Shown one piece after another: positions 19,163-27,534 of a stretch of 34,262 nucleotides of DNA. Source of the DNA: Pseudomonadota bacterium (GTDB lineage: Bacteria; Pseudomonadota; Gammaproteobacteria; Burkholderiales; Methylophilaceae). Position 1 is the first letter of the stretch. Every line of letters begins with the position of its first letter. The stretch is from assembly GCA_029569495.1 (NCBI GenBank), contig JAKQTB010000147.1, forward strand, positions 1 to 34,262, written 5' to 3'. Below the pieces are notes generated by a model. That model worked only from the letters and a program-made list of their open reading frames with translations. It made no database searches and was not told the origin of the DNA. The translations under genes were made by a program, and so were the position numbers.

Positions 19163-19606
19163 TCAGCTTTGTTTAATGGATACCAGCTTATTTTTCAAAT
19201 AGCGGTCATGCCAATATAGATGCTCTTTATCTAGCACCGCCCAAATAAAACCTAAACCCAAAAAAAGCAAACTCACGGTAGCGAGTACATAGCGCAAGGT
19301 TGCTAATTGAAATGATAACAACTGCGCATGTTGATTGAATAACTTTAATCGCCATGTCTTCATGGCCAATGTTTGGCCGTTTTTATGCCAGCACCAAATG
19401 AAATACACCCCGACCGTAGCCCACAAGTAAAATTGAAACACATACCGTTTTAAACCATGCGTGGCTTCACCAAATAACCATAAATAAACAAAGGCACTGG
19501 CAAATAGTATCGCTGCCACTACAAGTGTCTCATATATGAAACAAGCCCCAAGTATTAAAAGGCTTGGGGCTTGTTTCAGGTGAGGGCTTGATGAATGCTC
19601 GAGCAT
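19163..19606 (-). CDS. RDD family membrane protein
   Basis: FIYETLVVAAILF...GQTLAMKTWRLKLF...R(Y) TM pattern typical of RDD. Confidence 0.85.
   Translation of the reverse strand: MLEHSSSPHLKQAPSLLILGACFIYETLVVAAILFASAFVYLWLFGEATHGLKRYVFQFYLWATVGVYFIWCWHKNGQTLAMKTWRLKLFNQHAQLLSFQLATLRYVLATVSLLFLGLGFIWAVLDKEHLYWHDRYLKNKLVSIKQS
19537..19578. repeat. Perfect 16-bp inverted repeat (hairpin) within 5' coding region of RDD gene
   Basis: TGAAACAAGCCCCAAG-(10 nt)-CTTGGGGCTTGTTTCA. Confidence 0.95.
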
Positions 19607-19636
19607 TATTGTGGCGAAATATCAGGCAAACTTTAT

Positions 19637-20077
19637 TTAATTTAAATCCGCATCTTGATACACCTCAGGTGACTCAGCTCTTAACCGAGCGCGCTCTGAC
19701 TCAGGTAGCTTTTGATATTCCACCCATTTTTTTCGTAATTCATTTTTTTTATCTGCTGACAGTGATTGAAATTGCTGGTGGCTCTTTCTTGCATTTTCAC
19801 GCTCATAGGGTGTCATACGGCTCCAATTACCCAAGCGCTTTTGCACCAAAGCCTGCTTTGCCGCATCCATTTTCGGATAATCGCGTGCAATATCCAGCAT
19901 TTTTTCTCGTTGCCACGGGCGAAGTGTGTCCCATTCTGAAGCAAGTGGATTTAATACTTGTTTTTGTGAATCGTTTAATTCTGCCCAAGAAACCGTACTT
20001 TCACCAGCCATTGCTTGCCCACTGATGAGCAAGACAAAAAATATTAAGTATTTGAATCTTTTTTTGAAACTAACCAT
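19637..20077 (-). CDS. DUF3106 domain-containing periplasmic protein
   Basis: Signal peptide followed by SWAELNDSQKQVLNPLASEWDTLRPWQREKMLDIARDYPKM... characteristic of DUF3106. Confidence 0.85.
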   Translation of the reverse strand: MVSFKKRFKYLIFFVLLISGQAMAGESTVSWAELNDSQKQVLNPLASEWDTLRPWQREKMLDIARDYPKMDAAKQALVQKRLGNWSRMTPYERENARKSHQQFQSLSADKKNELRKKWVEYQKLPESERARLRAESPEVYQDADLN

Positions 20078-20505
20078 GTATTAAACCCCTTATCGGCAAA
20101 TGCTTCTGGCGGCAATTCAGAAGCAAGCAAAAACGCATCACTACGCTCCAATGAATTTACGCCAGCATTATTTTTATCACTCAACTGCTGTACAGCAAAC
20201 AACGTTATTAGTAACGCACTGATCACCATAGTAGCTGACAACATTTTATGTTGCTCAACATAGGCGCTAAATTCAGACCCAAACCAAGCTAGCACGCCAC
20301 CACTGTGATTCACGCCACCAGTCTGCCTAGAAGTAAGGCGATTTACCGCAGCACCTCTGGCATTTGCTAGCTTTTGCAAGGTCGTGGCGTTCAAATGATT
20401 GGCATGGTCTTTTAACAAACCAGCCGCCAACTGCACAAGCGCTTCATCTTGTGCATCAATGGGTGCATCCCCTACATCATTTATTTTTTTTTGCATTTCT
20501 TTCAT
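20044..20505 (-). CDS. DUF3619 family protein (single TM; putative anti-sigma partner)
   Basis: LLASELPPEAFADKGFNTWL motif; one TM; directly downstream of the sigma factor. Confidence 0.8.
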   Translation of the reverse strand: MKEMQKKINDVGDAPIDAQDEALVQLAAGLLKDHANHLNATTLQKLANARGAAVNRLTSRQTGGVNHSGGVLAWFGSEFSAYVEQHKMLSATMVISALLITLFAVQQLSDKNNAGVNSLERSDAFLLASELPPEAFADKGFNTWLVSKKDSNT

Positions 20506-20514
20506 CGTATACTC

Positions 20515-21132
20515 CTAGCCTTTTGAGCTGTCGCTACTTAACATTAAGCCTGATAGGCCGATATTTTCTAATCCTTGTTTTTTTAATTCAATTGCAAGTG
20601 CATGAACAGCGCGTGAACAGTGCGTTTTAACGCTTCCGTCCGAACAGCCCATAATGGCCGCCGTTTCAGCTACATCCATCTCCTCCCAGTAACGCAACAC
20701 AAAGGCTTCACGTTGACGCGTTGGTAGCTTTTCTATCGCTTGCTCAAGCAGTCGAATGGTTTGGCTGCGTTCAAGCCTTGCTGAAGGCTCATCGCTATCA
20801 TCTTCTACATCTATGGTCTCAAGAGGATCATGATCATCGCCATCTTCACGACTGCCAAAAGATGATAACAAAGTAGTCCATAAATTTCGTACTTTTTGGC
20901 GTCGCCAAAAGTCGCGCATGGTGTTTTGTAAAATGCGCTGAAAGAGCATTGGAAACTCTTCGGCAGGTTTATCACCATACTTTTCAGCAAGCTTCATCAT
21001 GGCATCTTGTACAATATCAAGCGCGGCATGATCATCCCGCACGGCATACACCGTTTGCTTGTAGGCGCGACGTTCTACCTCTGCAAGAAAATCAGAAAGC
21101 TCTATTGGAGTTGCCATAATGTTTGTTATCAA
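20515..21132 (-). CDS. RNA polymerase sigma factor, sigma-70 family (ECF type)
   Basis: Region 2 DIVQDAMMKLAEKY and region 4 KLPTRQREAFVLRYWEEMDVAETAAIMGCSDGSVKTHCSRAVHAL. Confidence 0.92.
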   Translation of the reverse strand: MITNIMATPIELSDFLAEVERRAYKQTVYAVRDDHAALDIVQDAMMKLAEKYGDKPAEEFPMLFQRILQNTMRDFWRRQKVRNLWTTLLSSFGSREDGDDHDPLETIDVEDDSDEPSARLERSQTIRLLEQAIEKLPTRQREAFVLRYWEEMDVAETAAIMGCSDGSVKTHCSRAVHALAIELKKQGLENIGLSGLMLSSDSSKG

Positions 21133-21273
21133 TGCTTATTGCGAATACTTTCAAAATCTACGACTCTATTGTTGACTTAACCTGTCAGCCAATCGCAGTA
21201 TATCAGGTTTATATTTTGCACTAAGCGACGCTTTAGATACAATCATACCAATTCAATACACAAAGTATACCCC

Positions 21274-21525
21274 ATGTGGCGACTGATTTTTTTAGGCTTG
21301 GTGATTTGGTTGATGGTCTATTGGGTAAAACGTCATATTCGTTCATCCAATAAACCTAATGCAACTGATGCACAAAGTCAAAGCGAAACTGCTAGTAATG
21401 ACACTTCAGAAAAAGTGGAAGACATGGTGCAGTGCGCACATTGCGCCGTGCATCTGCCAAGGTCAGAGGCCTTTTTAGTCAATGGTAAAATATATTGCAG
21501 CAAAAATCACATACCCAAAATATGA
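21274..21525 (+). CDS. PP0621-family small protein with C-terminal Cys motif
   Basis: N-terminal TM and VQCAHCAVHLPRSEAFLVNGKIYCSKNH. Confidence 0.8.
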   Translation: MWRLIFLGLVIWLMVYWVKRHIRSSNKPNATDAQSQSETASNDTSEKVEDMVQCAHCAVHLPRSEAFLVNGKIYCSKNHIPKI

Positions 21526-23138
21526 GTATTTTAAAATTTAGCCTAAATTCTTTTTTAAATCAAACTGTTGCAAAACAGAGTGAGCTGCCATTACAAGTAC
21601 GCGCCGTCAATATTCTCAATATTTTCAGGCTCGTTTTGAGCCTTATTTTTATTGGCCTTTATCTGTTAATGAGTAAGGAAATTGGCTGGCACAAAGAAAC
21701 TGACCCGTTATTTTTTAATTTATCCGTCAGCTATTTTATTTTCAGCCTCATCTCACTCTTTATCAGCAGACTCAAATTTGCGGCGCACCCATATTTACTG
21801 CCCATGCAAGTATTGGTCGATATTTTGTTCATTACGCTCATTATGCATGCGGCAGGCGGCGCACAAAGCGGCTTGGGGTTATTGCTGATTATCAGTATTG
21901 TTACTGCAAGCCTGGTAAGCCCTGGCCGCTTAGCCTTGTTTTATGCGGCGGTTGCTAGCATTTGCTTACTTACTGAGCAAAGTTATCAAATTGTCATCAA
22001 AGATTTATCTAACAGCAGCTACACGCAAACCGTAATGCTGTGCCTGAGCTGTTTTGCAACGGCCTGGCTGGCTTATAGTTTAGCCAAACGCATGCAACAA
22101 AGTGAAGCGCTGGCTTCATCACGCGGCATTGACCTTAAAAACCTAGCGCAAGTGAATGCCCTTATCACCCAAGAAATGCAAGATGGCGTCGTTGTGGTCA
22201 ATGAAGATTTGGATATTCGTCACCATAATGTACAAGCGGAATCTTTATTAGGCTTTACTAGCAGCAATAAAGGGCCGATTTCACTCAATACCGCTGCCCC
22301 GGAAATTGCCACGGCATTTCACCACTGGGCGCATATTATTGGCGCAAGTAGCGAAACCATTGTGACGATTAGCAACCGCGAGCTCAAATTGAGATTGATG
22401 CCTATTAGCCAGCAACGTGATTTGGGCGCGGTGATTTTTATTCAGGATTGGAGTCTGCTACAAGCCAAAACCCAGCAAACCAAGTTGGCGGCACTGGGAC
22501 GATTAACCGCCAACATTGCGCATGAAATTCGCAACCCGTTAAGTGCTATTAGCCATGCCAATCAACTGTTGCAGGAAGACGAAAACTCACCTTCAACCAC
22601 ACGTGTGCTACAAATTGTTGAAGATAACATTGGGCGCATCGACCAAATTATTAAAGACGTGCTTGAACTCAATCGACGCGACCGCACCCATCAAGTGGAC
22701 ATTGAATTGGGAACATTTTTGAAAGATTTTTATAGTCAATTCTGCGCTATTGAAAACATTTCAACCATGCACTTTTTGCTGGAACCGACCCTTGGTGAAT
22801 ATCACGTGACTTTTGACCGCCGCCATTTAACCCAGATATTGTGGAACCTGTGCAAAAATGGCTGGCAACATAGCCAAAAACAAGTAGGCAGCTTATCACT
22901 TGGCTGTGTAGGTGTCGGTAAATCTGGCATTAATATTCAAATCACCGATGACGGTAGTGGTATTTCAGAGCAGGATTTACCGCGATTATTTGAGCCCTTT
23001 TTTACGACCAAATCAACAGGTAACGGTTTGGGGTTATATATTTCACGTGAACTGGCTGAGGCCAACGGTGCACAACTTAAATACCAAGCGGTGCCGCAAG
23101 GCAGTTTATTTTTAATTCAATTGAAAAGTTCTACTTAG
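21522..23138 (+). CDS. pilS: Two-component sensor histidine kinase PilS
   Basis: N-terminal TMs, H-box TANIAHEIRNPLSAISHANQLL, NLCKNGWQHS, DDGSGI, GNGLGLYISREL; adjacent to pilR. ATG at 21522 overlaps the upstream stop by 4 nt. Confidence 0.88.
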   Translation: MSILKFSLNSFLNQTVAKQSELPLQVRAVNILNIFRLVLSLIFIGLYLLMSKEIGWHKETDPLFFNLSVSYFIFSLISLFISRLKFAAHPYLLPMQVLVDILFITLIMHAAGGAQSGLGLLLIISIVTASLVSPGRLALFYAAVASICLLTEQSYQIVIKDLSNSSYTQTVMLCLSCFATAWLAYSLAKRMQQSEALASSRGIDLKNLAQVNALITQEMQDGVVVVNEDLDIRHHNVQAESLLGFTSSNKGPISLNTAAPEIATAFHHWAHIIGASSETIVTISNRELKLRLMPISQQRDLGAVIFIQDWSLLQAKTQQTKLAALGRLTANIAHEIRNPLSAISHANQLLQEDENSPSTTRVLQIVEDNIGRIDQIIKDVLELNRRDRTHQVDIELGTFLKDFYSQFCAIENISTMHFLLEPTLGEYHVTFDRRHLTQILWNLCKNGWQHSQKQVGSLSLGCVGVGKSGINIQITDDGSGISEQDLPRLFEPFFTTKSTGNGLGLYISRELAEANGAQLKYQAVPQGSLFLIQLKSST

Positions 23139-23200
23139 CGCAAGCGCGTAAAAAAATGTTTCATTGTTATCGTTTTAATTAAAACAAGGCATAATATCGC

Positions 23201-24622
23201 ATGACTCAAAAACACACTTGCCTCATTGTCGATGATGAATCAGATATTCGCGAACTGCTCGTGATGACGCTTGAGCGCATGGATATTGACACCTATAGCG
23301 CCAACGGTCTAGAAGAAGCAAAAACTTTACTCGCGCAGCGCCCCTACTCGCTCTGCCTAACCGATATGCAAATGGGCGATGGCACTGGGCTTGAACTGGT
23401 GCAATATATCAATGAGTTTCATGCTGGCCTGCCCGTCGCGGTGATTACCGCACATGCAAGTGCCGACAACGCCGTGGCCGCGCTCAAGGCTGGGGCTTTT
23501 GATTATTTAAGTAAGCCGCTGTCCCTCAAGCAACTGCGCCCTGTCATTGAATTTGCCCTCAAACTCACCCCGCAGACCAGCCACGCGCCTTCAGACACCT
23601 TAGAGATGATTGGCGATTCTGAGCCGATGACGCATGTACGCCACATGATTGCGAAACTTTCACGCAGTCAGGCGCCCGTGTACATTAGTGGAGAATCAGG
23701 TAGCGGCAAAGAGCTTGCGGCCAAACTTATTCATAAAAACAGCGCGCGGGCTGAAGGCGCTTTTATTGCGGTGAACTGTGGGGCGATTCCTGAAAATTTA
23801 ATGGAAAGTGAATTTTTTGGCTACAAAAAAGGCGCATTCACTGGGGCAAACCAAGACAAAGAAGGCATGTTTCAGGCCGCCAATGGCGGCACATTGTTTT
23901 TAGATGAAGTGGCCGATTTACCATTGCCCATGCAAGTGAAATTATTACGCGCCATTCAGGAAAAGAAGGTCCGCATGGTGGGCGGTACCGCTGAAGAAGC
24001 GGTGGATGTGCGCATTATCAGTGCCACACACAAAAACTTGGTTGAAATGATGGAAGCTGGCCAATTCAGGCAAGATTTATACTACCGCCTGAATGTGATT
24101 CAGCTCAAAATGCCCGCGCTGCGTGATCGGCCCGTGGATATTCCGCTATTGGCGAACTTATTACTTGAAAAACTTTGCAAAAACCTAGGTGTTGATGCAC
24201 CAAAAATTGAGCAATCCACGCAAGATTACATTTCAAATCTGGCTTTTCCAGGCAATGTGCGTGAGTTAGAAAACATGCTTGAACGCGCGCTCGCCATGTG
24301 TGACGGACAAACGATTACCATTGATGACTTGATGCATCATGAAGAAATTCGTATTGAGCGCAGAAAAGTACCGCGTGATGAATTTCATAAACTGCCTTCG
24401 ACCAACCCAAATATTTCGCCTGATGTGAAACTGCCGGAGTATCTTGAAGAAGTTGAAAAACGCGCTATTTTGCAGGCGCTTGAAAAAACCAATCAAAACA
24501 AAACGGCTGCCGCCAAATTATTAGGCGTGAGCTTTCGAACCTTGCGTTATCGTTTGGTAAAACTTGGGCTTTCAAAAGAGGCCGAAACCGCGTTAGAAGA
24601 TGAGTTAGAAGCTGAAGAATAG
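23201..24622 (+). CDS. pilR: Sigma-54-dependent response regulator PilR
   Basis: Receiver domain, GESGSGKELAAKLIH, GAFTGA, C-terminal Fis HTH (NKTAAAKLLGVSFRTLRYRL). Confidence 0.92.
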   Translation: MTQKHTCLIVDDESDIRELLVMTLERMDIDTYSANGLEEAKTLLAQRPYSLCLTDMQMGDGTGLELVQYINEFHAGLPVAVITAHASADNAVAALKAGAFDYLSKPLSLKQLRPVIEFALKLTPQTSHAPSDTLEMIGDSEPMTHVRHMIAKLSRSQAPVYISGESGSGKELAAKLIHKNSARAEGAFIAVNCGAIPENLMESEFFGYKKGAFTGANQDKEGMFQAANGGTLFLDEVADLPLPMQVKLLRAIQEKKVRMVGGTAEEAVDVRIISATHKNLVEMMEAGQFRQDLYYRLNVIQLKMPALRDRPVDIPLLANLLLEKLCKNLGVDAPKIEQSTQDYISNLAFPGNVRELENMLERALAMCDGQTITIDDLMHHEEIRIERRKVPRDEFHKLPSTNPNISPDVKLPEYLEEVEKRAILQALEKTNQNKTAAAKLLGVSFRTLRYRLVKLGLSKEAETALEDELEAEE

Positions 24623-24692
24623 GCTGGCGCACGCCGCGCTTTTTTTCAAAAAATTCCTTCTTAAAAATGCTTATATTTTAAGCAAAATTTCC

Positions 24693-24757
24693 TCGAGAAA
24701 AAATTTATGCTCTGCGAGCCTTATAAATAAAGGCTCGCAGAGCATCGAAAAAGGTTG
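24693..24757 (+). repeat. Dispersed palindromic intergenic repeat, copy D (perfect palindrome)
   Basis: tcgagaaaaaattt-ATGCTCTGCGAGCCTT-ATAAATA-AAGGCTCGCAGAGCAT-cgaaaaaggttg; 16/16 bp arms. Confidence 0.93.
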
Positions 24758-24801
24758 TGCGATAAATTGCTTAAATTTTAAATGCTTTATCTCGCTGAAA
24801 A

Positions 24802-25806
24802 CTACAGTAAAACAATCGCTAAATAAGTCACATAAAGCAAGCCATTGAAGCCGATGTGCCAAACACGCAAACCACCTTCACGCGTTGCCATCACCCGCAG
24901 CCAAATGGCGGCAATCATGGTAATAATTACCCCGGCCAACACTTCTTTGCGCGGCTCCCAAGGCGTGAGCATAATGCCGATGGCTGGCAATAATGTACCC
25001 TGAAACACCATTGCGCCAGTAATGTTGCCAAACGCCAGTGTGTCTTTACCTTTGCGTATCCATAAAATGCTATTCACTTTTTCGGGCAATTCTGTAGCGA
25101 TTGGAATAATCAATAATGAAAGTAGCAAAGCAGAAATGCCAAGAATAGAAGCCGCCTCTTCTACGCCATGAATAAAGCCTTTGGCGCCCGCAATCAACAG
25201 CGCTAAACCCAATACCAGTTGCACAATAATGACCACCATATTATTGGGCAGCCCTAATTTACATAAAAACATATCGCTATCGGCTTCGGTGGCGTGGCCG
25301 TCTTCAACCAAATCTTTGGATGCGCGCAGCGTGAGCATGACATACACAAAATAAATCATGACCATGCCAAAACCCAGCCCATAGCGCACCACAATGTGCT
25401 GATGCGGCACAAACATCGCCAAGGTTGCAAAGGCAAAAGCGGCAATAAAGAAATTTAAATCGCGTAGCAAGCCCGTTTTTTCAGGCCGAAGATGACCGAT
25501 TGATGTGCGTCGCTTCCAAACAGAAAATGCCATCAAGAAAATAGACAATGTCGCTAACATCAATGGCGCCCCCAAAATTGCGCCCACGCCAATTTCTTCG
25601 TTAACCGCAACGCTGGATGTACCGGCCAATAACGCCAATAGCGGCACCATGGTTTCTGGCAGTGCGGTGCCCACTGCGGCAAACAGTGAGCCCGTTACCC
25701 CTTCTGAAATACCTAATTTTTCACCCAAATGCTCGAGCGCATTGGTAAACACTTCTGCTGCGATTAGAATCACAATGAGCATTAAAAATAATGTCGCGAA
25801 AACCAT
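24802..25806 (-). CDS. CaCA-family sodium/calcium exchanger-like membrane protein
   Basis: SLFAAVGTALPETMVPLLALLAG and LLIIPIATELPEKVNSILW alpha-repeat signatures. Confidence 0.85.
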   Translation of the reverse strand: MVFATLFLMLIVILIAAEVFTNALEHLGEKLGISEGVTGSLFAAVGTALPETMVPLLALLAGTSSVAVNEEIGVGAILGAPLMLATLSIFLMAFSVWKRRTSIGHLRPEKTGLLRDLNFFIAAFAFATLAMFVPHQHIVVRYGLGFGMVMIYFVYVMLTLRASKDLVEDGHATEADSDMFLCKLGLPNNMVVIIVQLVLGLALLIAGAKGFIHGVEEAASILGISALLLSLLIIPIATELPEKVNSILWIRKGKDTLAFGNITGAMVFQGTLLPAIGIMLTPWEPRKEVLAGVIITMIAAIWLRVMATREGGLRVWHIGFNGLLYVTYLAIVLL

Positions 25807-25871
25807 AGCTTGCCTTTAGCCTAATTATTAACACGCGCATTTTACAGGAGTTTGCTAGAATTACCGCAACT

Positions 25872-26432
25872 ATGCATTTACTAGAATCTTCCGTCATTTC
25901 AATCAGTCAAGCTGGCTTTGCCAATAACGGGGTTTACATCCCCTCTCCCAACCAAGATGTGCGGCCAAACCATGAAATTGCGCTCATTGTGATTCACAAT
26001 ATCAGCCTGCCGCCCCAGCAATATGGCGGCAATGGCATTGTCGAGCTATTTACCAACCAGCTAAACCCAAATGACCACCCCTATTATGCTGAAATCTACA
26101 CGCAAAAAGTTTCAGCCCATTTTTTGATTCGGCGTGATGGCCACCTCATTCAGTTTGCGTCTTGTTTGGCGCGCGCCTGGCATGCTGGTGTATCAAATTG
26201 GCAAGGTCGGGAACGTTGTAACGATTTTTCGGTCGGAATTGAATTGGAAGGCTCTGACTTTGAACCCTTTGAAGACGTACAGTACAATACACTTAATAAA
26301 TTAATTGCAGCGCTCACGAAAATCTACCCCATACAGGCGATTATCGGGCACTCAGATATTGCCCCAAATCGAAAAACGGACCCTGGCCCCTATTTTGATT
26401 GGTTAAAATTGCATCATCCAATTCAAAGTTAA
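25872..26432 (+). CDS. ampD: 1,6-anhydro-N-acetylmuramyl-L-alanine amidase AmpD
   Basis: SPNQDVRPNHEIALIVIHNISLPP, HFLIRRDGHLIQF, ARAWHAGVSNWQGRERCNDFSVGIELEG, GHSDIAPNRKTDPGPYFDW. Confidence 0.95.
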   Translation: MHLLESSVISISQAGFANNGVYIPSPNQDVRPNHEIALIVIHNISLPPQQYGGNGIVELFTNQLNPNDHPYYAEIYTQKVSAHFLIRRDGHLIQFASCLARAWHAGVSNWQGRERCNDFSVGIELEGSDFEPFEDVQYNTLNKLIAALTKIYPIQAIIGHSDIAPNRKTDPGPYFDWLKLHHPIQS

Positions 26433-26436
26433 AAAA

Positions 26437-27534
26437 ATGAAAATTTACAACACGTTAATCTTGTTGGCTGCAGTAGCGGTACTCGCCGCTTGCAATAAAC
26501 CAAAAAATGCCGAAGAAAAAGCCGCGCGCAACCCGCCCGTTATTACCACAGCGCAAGTGCAAACTCAGACGCTTGCCATTACAGAAGAGGCCATCGGCAC
26601 TTTAGAAGGCTTGGTTGACCCCACTGTGACTGCTGAAATTGCCGCACGTATTATTAAAGTAGATGTGAGTGTTGGCCAAACCGTTAAAAAAGGCCAGCTG
26701 ATTGCCCTGCTGGACGCCACCGATTCGGGCTTGGCACGCCAAGAAGCGCAAGCCGAAGTGGCCCGAATTGAAGTATTACTTGCTAATCAAGAACGCAACG
26801 TGGCACGCAACCAAACATTGGTGGATAAAAATTTTATTTCTAAAAATGCGCTCGATGATGCCACAGCCCAGAAAAACGCGCTAAAACAGCAACTTCAGGC
26901 GGCCAAAATTCGCGTGGCGAGTGCGAGTAGCACCAACGCTAAAACACGAATTTACTCACCCGCCGATGGCAAAGTAGAAAAGAAAATCGTGGACTCTGGC
27001 GAGTATGTGCGTGCTGGCGACCCGATTGTGCAAATTATCGGCAACCAAAAATTACGCGCGCATATTCCTTTTCCTGAAAACATTGCAGTTAAAATTAAGC
27101 CCGGTCAGCCAATTAAACTGAGTACGCCAACTTCTAATACCATCGTCAACACCACGGTAAAAGAAATTAAACCGCTCATCATGGCGGATAATCGCTCGGT
27201 CGATGTGATAGCGGATGTACAAAACGTGCAGGACTGGCAAGCAGGGGCGAGCATCAATGCGGAACTGACCTTGAACGAAAAAACCGGCGTGTTGATGGTG
27301 CCAGAACAAAGCGTGGTGCTACGCCCTGCGGGTGAGGTGGTTTACGTTATTCAAAATAACAAAGCGTTTCAGCGCATTATTCAAGCGGGTGAACGCAAGG
27401 CTGGCATGGTTGAAGTGCTCAATGGTCTTGAAGCAGGATTAGAAGTGGCCGTGGATGGCGCCGCTTATTTAACGGACAAAACGCCTGTCAAAACTTCTAC
27501 CCAACAAGCCAATGTTGAGAAAAACTTACCGTGA
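26437..27534 (+). CDS. RND efflux periplasmic adaptor (membrane fusion) lipoprotein
   Basis: Lipobox LAAC; VGQTVKKGQLIALLDATD; HlyD-like hairpin; 4-nt overlap with the permease. Confidence 0.92.
   Translation: MKIYNTLILLAAVAVLAACNKPKNAEEKAARNPPVITTAQVQTQTLAITEEAIGTLEGLVDPTVTAEIAARIIKVDVSVGQTVKKGQLIALLDATDSGLARQEAQAEVARIEVLLANQERNVARNQTLVDKNFISKNALDDATAQKNALKQQLQAAKIRVASASSTNAKTRIYSPADGKVEKKIVDSGEYVRAGDPIVQIIGNQKLRAHIPFPENIAVKIKPGQPIKLSTPTSNTIVNTTVKEIKPLIMADNRSVDVIADVQNVQDWQAGASINAELTLNEKTGVLMVPEQSVVLRPAGEVVYVIQNNKAFQRIIQAGERKAGMVEVLNGLEAGLEVAVDGAAYLTDKTPVKTSTQQANVEKNLP

Noticed and set aside
24671-24862. 63-aa minus ORF MAHRLQW...MLCEPLFIRLAEHKFF
   Set aside because: Covers palindromic repeat copy D and overlaps the CaCA gene; repeat-derived.
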